Of a stretch of DNA of 64,000 nt, positions 59,289 to 64,000 are shown piece after piece; the stretch's first letter is position 1; the number at the start of each line of letters is the position of its first letter. This stretch comes from Anaspis maculata. Taxonomy: Eukaryota > Arthropoda > Insecta > Coleoptera > Scraptiidae. The position numbers and the translations under genes were made by a program. Under the pieces are notes generated by a model. The model saw only the letters and a program-made list of their open reading frames with translations, had not been told where the DNA came from and made no database searches. The stretch is from contig OX421964.1 in assembly GCA_949128115.1 (NCBI GenBank), forward strand, positions 3,782,001-3,846,000, in the 5' to 3' direction.

Positions 59289-60875
59289 TGTCACGACTCA
59301 AAAAGTCGCGCCAACGGAAATTCTTTTATTTTGTTATTTTGATTAAAATTGGTTCCGCTAGATGGAAATGGCTGTCCGCAGGCGTGGGTAAATAGGTACT
59401 CTTGCCGCGCGAGTTTTAGGTTTGAACAAAAAGACAAAAAGGGAGATAAGACTTTTTACCATTCTGGCGTCAGGTGAAATTACAAATGTGCATGGTGCCA
59501 ACTCTTATGAGGATATAAGTAATTTCACCGAGTTCATTACTCCAAACAATCAATTTGGTTGTGTCGAAATTGTGCCGTTGTGACGGAGGGATCGTTTGGA
59601 GTGTCCAATTAATTTGGGATTTGAATACGTCGATTCAGCGTGAGTGAAAATGTTTTGTCTCTTGACAACAATTCTCGTCAAAATTAATATTCTTTGCAGG
59701 CCTTTCTTCGGAAATACAAATACCTACCGTTTTGTGATCGCTATTGTTGTTAGCGGAAATTATTGTGTGTTGGCGAGACCCTTTTTGAAAGGTTAGTGCT
59801 TATTCGTTCAAACTTAAAAAGAGAAAGTTATCAGTTCTCAATTTTCTCCTGAGTCGCCGAGGGATTTCCATTTATTGATGGAGAATGTATATTTTTTTTA
59901 GGGTTCTCCGGCCTAGTTGTTCCCCAGCCTAGCTTTCCGGCAGATTTTTGCCGCTGGAGTTGTCGAAAATTGCAAAATTCTCGAAGTGGTTTTTGCCACC
60001 CTTGGAGCTGTGAAGGGAGATAGAAACGCCGAGAGGCCTGGAAACTGTTGCTGTCTTCTTCCTTCATACCACCTACCTGCTTTACTACCCGTCATCCATC
60101 ATCGAGTATCGGCAATTGTCATCGATTGACGACGAATTTACGAGGGACGTCTTTTGTCACCTGGAGGATTTGTGACCACCTTTTTTTTGTCAACTGCCAG
60201 ATAAGCCCTACTTGTAGTTATTTTCAATTTATTATTTGCGCGCAATTTAATTGTTATCGTAACTGCGTATTTAATTGCGCTGAACTTTGAGCGACGTGTA
60301 CACGGCCGGTCGGAAGGAAACGCGATAAATTTTACCGGTTATCGTAGCGGTTATCGTAGCCATTTTTAAATTTGAACACGCTGTACCTACGATTAAAACG
60401 GCGCAGAAGACAGGCTTTTTGGTAGTTTTAGAACGGTTCCATTGGACCTAGGCGACCTCCATTATTTTTATTGTTTTTCTTTTGTTCTTTCTTCAAAAGA
60501 ATAATCTTTACGATACGTCCATTTTGCTAATTTTTTTTTTTGTTATTCATTTATTGATTGCCTGATTAAATTTAAAAACCTACATTTTTTTCCCTTTTCA
60601 ATATTATCATTACATTCTTCTTTAATAATAATCTATTTAAATGTATTTTTCCTAGTTCTTTTAAATTATTTTCCATTCCTTGTGCGACAGCCCAGTGAGA
60701 TTTGATTTGCAACTTTTGAAGCTTTCCGTTTTTGAGCTTCGTGGAGAAAAAAAGCGGTGGCGCCTATTTTCCCTTCTAAATAAAACGAAACACAAAGGAA
60801 ATCAGTCAGTATAAGACCCACCCCCAAACCCTGACTAACCGGAGCAACACAGTCCACCTCGAATTGGGTGTGACA
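59289..60875. mobile_element. Solo LTR, 1587 bp
   Basis: The sequence begins TGTCACGACTC and ends GGTGTGACA, with TG..CA ends. It is flanked by the same 4-bp AATC (59285-59288 and 60876-60879). Joining the flanks restores a minisatellite unit (CTTCAATC then GACATTGAAGA). No internal retrovirus-like genes are present, so recombination between two LTRs has probably removed them. Confidence 0.65.
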
Positions 60876-61440
60876 AATCGACATTGAAGAAACAAGGGGG
60901 CCAGTAGGGCTTTGAAAGAATCAAAGAAGGCACAAGAAGGCTTACTGGAATTCTGGAAGGGCGAAAAATCATGAGGGGCTTGAAACAAGAGTGTCCAATT
61001 GGGCTCTGAATAAGGGTGCTTACAACGCCATATGGAGACAAAAAAGGTAGATACTATACAATTCCGAAAGCAACATCAACACTCAAGGGGGCTCATCAAG
61101 GCTCAAAACGACATATAAATACACAAAAGGATCAACTGAAATTTCGAGTTAACACAGCAAGACAAAATAGGAGCTGCTTGAGCTCCAAAACATAGGAAGA
61201 CATAAGGGGGCTCCTCAGAGCTCCGAACACCTCAAGTAAACACAAGAGGGTTCATCGGGGCTCGAAATGACACAAAAAGGCACGAGGGCTCATCGGGGCT
61301 CCGATTGACAAAGGAGAACTCAAGAACTACAAAATCTGATAAGACAGATTGTGGCTCGATAGAGTTCCAAAAGCAACATGAAGACACAATAAGGGGGCTA
61401 GTCAAGGATTGAAGCGACACATCAAATTGCCCATGCGTTA
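60876..61440. repeat. GGGCTC minisatellite, second block
   Basis: The minisatellite continues after the LTR with AAACAAGGGGGCCAGTAGGG, CAAGGGGGCTCATCAAGG and related units. Confidence 0.7.
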
Positions 61441-61629
61441 GGTTGTCCCGCGTCAGAATGGCCGGCGTCAAGCTGTCCTGCTTTGACCAACTTGACGCCG
61501 GGACAACTTGACGCCCGACGATTTGCGCCAGGGATTTTGTGAGAACAGAGTAAGAAAACATTCGAAGAAAATGACAAAACGGGACTCATCGATAGTCGAA
61601 ACGACACATAAAGACACAAGGGGGTTCAC

Positions 61630-61883
61630 CCTTTTCTGACAAGGATATATGAAATTTGGAATCTGTTGTAATGTTGTATATATTTTGTTGAAAATTTCAT
61701 GTAATGTTTTTATGTTTTTGTACAAATTATTTTCTATATATTTCTGTATATTTTGTGATTATTTTATATTTCATTATCTTTATTTTTTAGTCATGACGCG
61801 TTCTACGCCTTACAGGCAAAACATGTACATTATTTTTTTTTGTACTGAACAAATAAAATATTATCTATCTATCTATCTATCTA
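61630..61883 (+). mobile_element. Non-LTR retrotransposon 3' tail with (ATCT)n
   Basis: This is an AT-rich 3' UTR-like segment with AATAAA at 61852-61857 and an (ATCT)n tail (61861-61883). Flanking TCAC (61626-61629 and 61884-61887) looks like the target duplication. It is strongly 5' truncated, with no coding part. Confidence 0.65.
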
Positions 61884-61889
61884 TCACTG

Positions 61890-62787
61890 GGGCTCCGAAT
61901 TACACAGCAGAACACAATGAGGGCCTCTAGATCTCCAAAACACAAGAAGACATGAGCGGGCTCGCTTAGACTTCCGAAACCCTTAAGAAAACATCAAAGG
62001 GTTTACTGGGGGCTCGGAACGACACAAAGGGACATAATAGGGGCCAGTACCTGAGGCTCCAAAGTAAAAAAAGATAGAAAGGGGCTCAATAGTGTTCCGA
62101 AACTGCCAAGAAAATACAAAGAGGGCATAATACGGTACCTACCTCAAGACAGAAGCGGGGCTCCGATTGACACAGCAAGACATAATGGGTCGCTAGAACT
62201 CCAAAACATGAGAAAAGTGAGCATGAGGGGGCTCGCATTTTCCGAAAACCACAGAAAACATGAGGGGACTCATCATCAAAATGACACATAAACACACAAA
62301 AAGGCCTATTGAAGCTCCGATTGACAAAGCAAGGCATTATGGGGGCGCCCGAGAGGGTGCACTATAGGACTAGAAACATAAAAAGATACAAGGGGGTTCA
62401 TCAGGGCCTTACACAACACCACATGAAGACACGAGGGGGATTATCAGGTTTCAAAACGACAAATACAGACAAAGGGGGTCCGTTGCATCTTCGATAAACG
62501 TAGTGGCCCAGATTGACCCAGCAAGAAAGAATTGGGACCGGCAGGGTTCCAAAGCAAAAGAAGATACAAGGGGGCTTAATAGAGTTTAGAGCTTCACATG
62601 GGAACACAAGAAGGTCATCGAGGGGGTTATCAGGATTCTTAAAACCACTATGGAAAAACAAAGTTTAAGACACAAGTAGGCATAAGGGCCTTGCTAGTTC
62701 CGAGAAACCACAGGAAAACACAAGGGGGCCAGTTGAGGGACAAAAAGACACAAACTGGTCAACTAGAGTCCCAGAATTATAACAACT
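61890..62787. repeat. GGGCTC minisatellite, third block
   Basis: The degenerate 55-60 bp units continue: GGGGGCTCGCATTTTCCGAA, CACAAGGGGGCCAGTTGAGG and similar. Confidence 0.7.
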
Positions 62788-62951
62788 CCTAGCGTCAAGT
62801 TGTTCTGGCATCACGTTGTCCTGGCGTCAATTTGTCCCGCGGCAAGTTGTCCTGCGTCAAGTTGGGCGGTGTCAAGTTGTCCTGTTCGCTTCAAGACACC
62901 AGGAAAATGGTGAAAACCTCAGTTATCCTTCCGAAGAGATCTAGCTTTTTA

Positions 62952-63896
62952 CAGGGTATGATTTTGTAGACTCTATTTGCTTGAGACATAGCACTAGCAG
63001 TATTAATGCAAATCGAATCTGGGCGACAATCTCACGTGTTATCTCACCCCATAAAATAGAAAAATTTAACCCCTTTCGCACGACAGAGAGTTTATAAGCA
63101 TCAAAAAGGAGTAAATACTCATTTTTTCTGTAAATTATTTGATCGATAATTGGAATCATGGCTATAATTTTAAAATACCAAGACAATACTCAGTGAACAG
63201 TCTCTCTCTCTTTCTCTAAGTACAACTAAATAATCGAGATTTCTTTTCGTACAAAAGAAAATGGGCTAGAAAAAGAAAGGGTTATAATTGAAAATCGACG
63301 AGGTCTTCAAGACTAATTATGCAGGGAATTGAAACTCAAGTGCGTTAAGAAACTGTTTCACCAATAATAGCTCTGCAAAATTAGGGAGAATGCGAAACGG
63401 AATTAAATTGGAAGGGTTGAGTTGATTAATCGTAGGGTTTTGCACGTAATTAGGGTATACTCTTCTTTCAGAAACGAAATGTGAACTTTAATTAACTAAT
63501 CATCGTCAGATGGTTTCAGGACGCCTGGAAACTATGTAACGAATAATCAAGATAAACTTAATTAAATTAGGGATGATTGATTAATTCGTAATAAAGGTGA
63601 GGTGTGGTGTTAATAATAACTTTGTTTATTTTTCAACATTTATTAAAATCATCCCCTTTCAAAGAACTGAGGTTACTAGCATGACAGGAGTACTAAAGCA
63701 TGACTGGGGAAAAATTAGGGAAGTTGAAAATTTATCCGAATTACCTAGATTAAAGCAATTGAAAATCCACGGCACAACAAATATACACAACGTAGGGTCC
63801 ATAATGGTATTACAGCTAATTATTTAATTTAGGGGAAGGGAGTTTCCTCGAGGGTTTCCTTACAGTACCTACATACATAATTTTCAAGGCACCCTG
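62952..63896. mobile_element. CAGGGT-ended element, 945 bp
   Basis: The ends are CAGGGTATGATT on the left and CAGGGTGCCTTG from the right; only CAGGGT is shared. TA flanks both sides (62950-62951 and 63897-63898). The interior is homologous, in reverse, to 44015-45105. No recognised protein. Confidence 0.65.
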
Positions 63897-64000
63897 TATT
63901 TTCAGTGGATTGGATGATACTCAGGATTAGCTGATAATAGTGAGAATTGGAATTGGTTTCCGCAATTTTGATTGAATGACAGTTTTCATTTGGAGGTGGA

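Larger units (their letters stand above)
58539..61480. mobile_element. Element with GGACAACTTGACGCC-array ends, unit 1
   Basis: The left end is an array of the motif GGACAACTTGACGC(C) (58539-58676). The right end (61441-61485) carries the reversed motif GCGTCA..TTGTC. The interior is degenerate GGGCTC minisatellite and a solo LTR. No protein is encoded. The boundaries are approximate. Confidence 0.55.
61481..62890. mobile_element. Element with GGACAACTTGACGCC-array ends, unit 2
   Basis: The left end (61488-61532) has CAACTTGACGCCGGGACAAC; the right end (62788-62890) carries six or more reversed motifs (GCGTCAAGTTGTCC). The interior is the same minisatellite (61890-62780), split by a retrotransposon tail at 61630. 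It is arranged in tandem with unit 1. Confidence 0.55.

Overview
This is about 64 kb of an animal (arthropod, most probably insect) nuclear genome. The two recognisable host genes are interrupted by GT-AG introns, and the rest is AT-rich DNA packed with transposable elements, minisatellites and large inverted repeats. The exact order is not resolved; a hemipteran-like insect is only a guess from repeat style. No prokaryotic genes, operons, tRNAs, rRNAs or CRISPR arrays were seen.

Host genes. A membrane adenylyl cyclase of the ADCY5/6 type runs on the + strand across most of the window. Fourteen in-phase exons between 3786 and 51839 encode the end of catalytic domain C1a, C1b, transmembrane helices 7-12 and all of C2a up to the stop codon (707 residues); its 5' exons lie upstream of the window. 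Tail-to-tail with it, on the - strand, are the last three exons (57240 to 52098) of vitamin K-dependent gamma-glutamyl carboxylase (GGCX). The two stop codons are only 258 bp apart and the poly(A) signals interleave, so the 3' UTRs probably overlap.

Repeats by region. 1-3785: a foldback element inside a reading frame, then a dead Ty3/gypsy reverse transcriptase. 5268-25071 (intron 5): a degenerate GATTTC-type array with a higher-order repeat, interrupted by a foldback and by a non-LTR retrotransposon that itself carries a TA-flanked foldback; then a 9.14-kb giant foldback with 2.6-kb arms and a perfect 8-bp target-site duplication, holding several nested inverted-repeat elements. 27055-33419 (intron 9): a hammerhead ribozyme-like sequence, then a 5.58-kb hAT-like composite flanked by an 8-bp duplication and stuffed with nested elements. 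33551-49507 (intron 10): a palindromic element, a MULE-related element with GACAAAA-array ends, small MITEs, a mirrored pair of Penelope-like elements with a 5'-truncated non-LTR element inside one copy, and an endonuclease relic. 52532-56212 (GGCX intron): a Tourist/PIF-like MITE and a pogo-like element with a Psq helix-turn-helix exon. 57241-64000: elements with ends made of GGACAACTTGACGCC-type arrays and interiors of degenerate minisatellite, hosting a solo LTR and a retrotransposon tail; then a CAGGGT-ended element.

The host story is simple: cAMP synthesis and vitamin K-dependent carboxylation share only a 3' border. The unusual biology is in the nested inverted-repeat elements, several with internal empty-site evidence, and in the candidate ribozyme.
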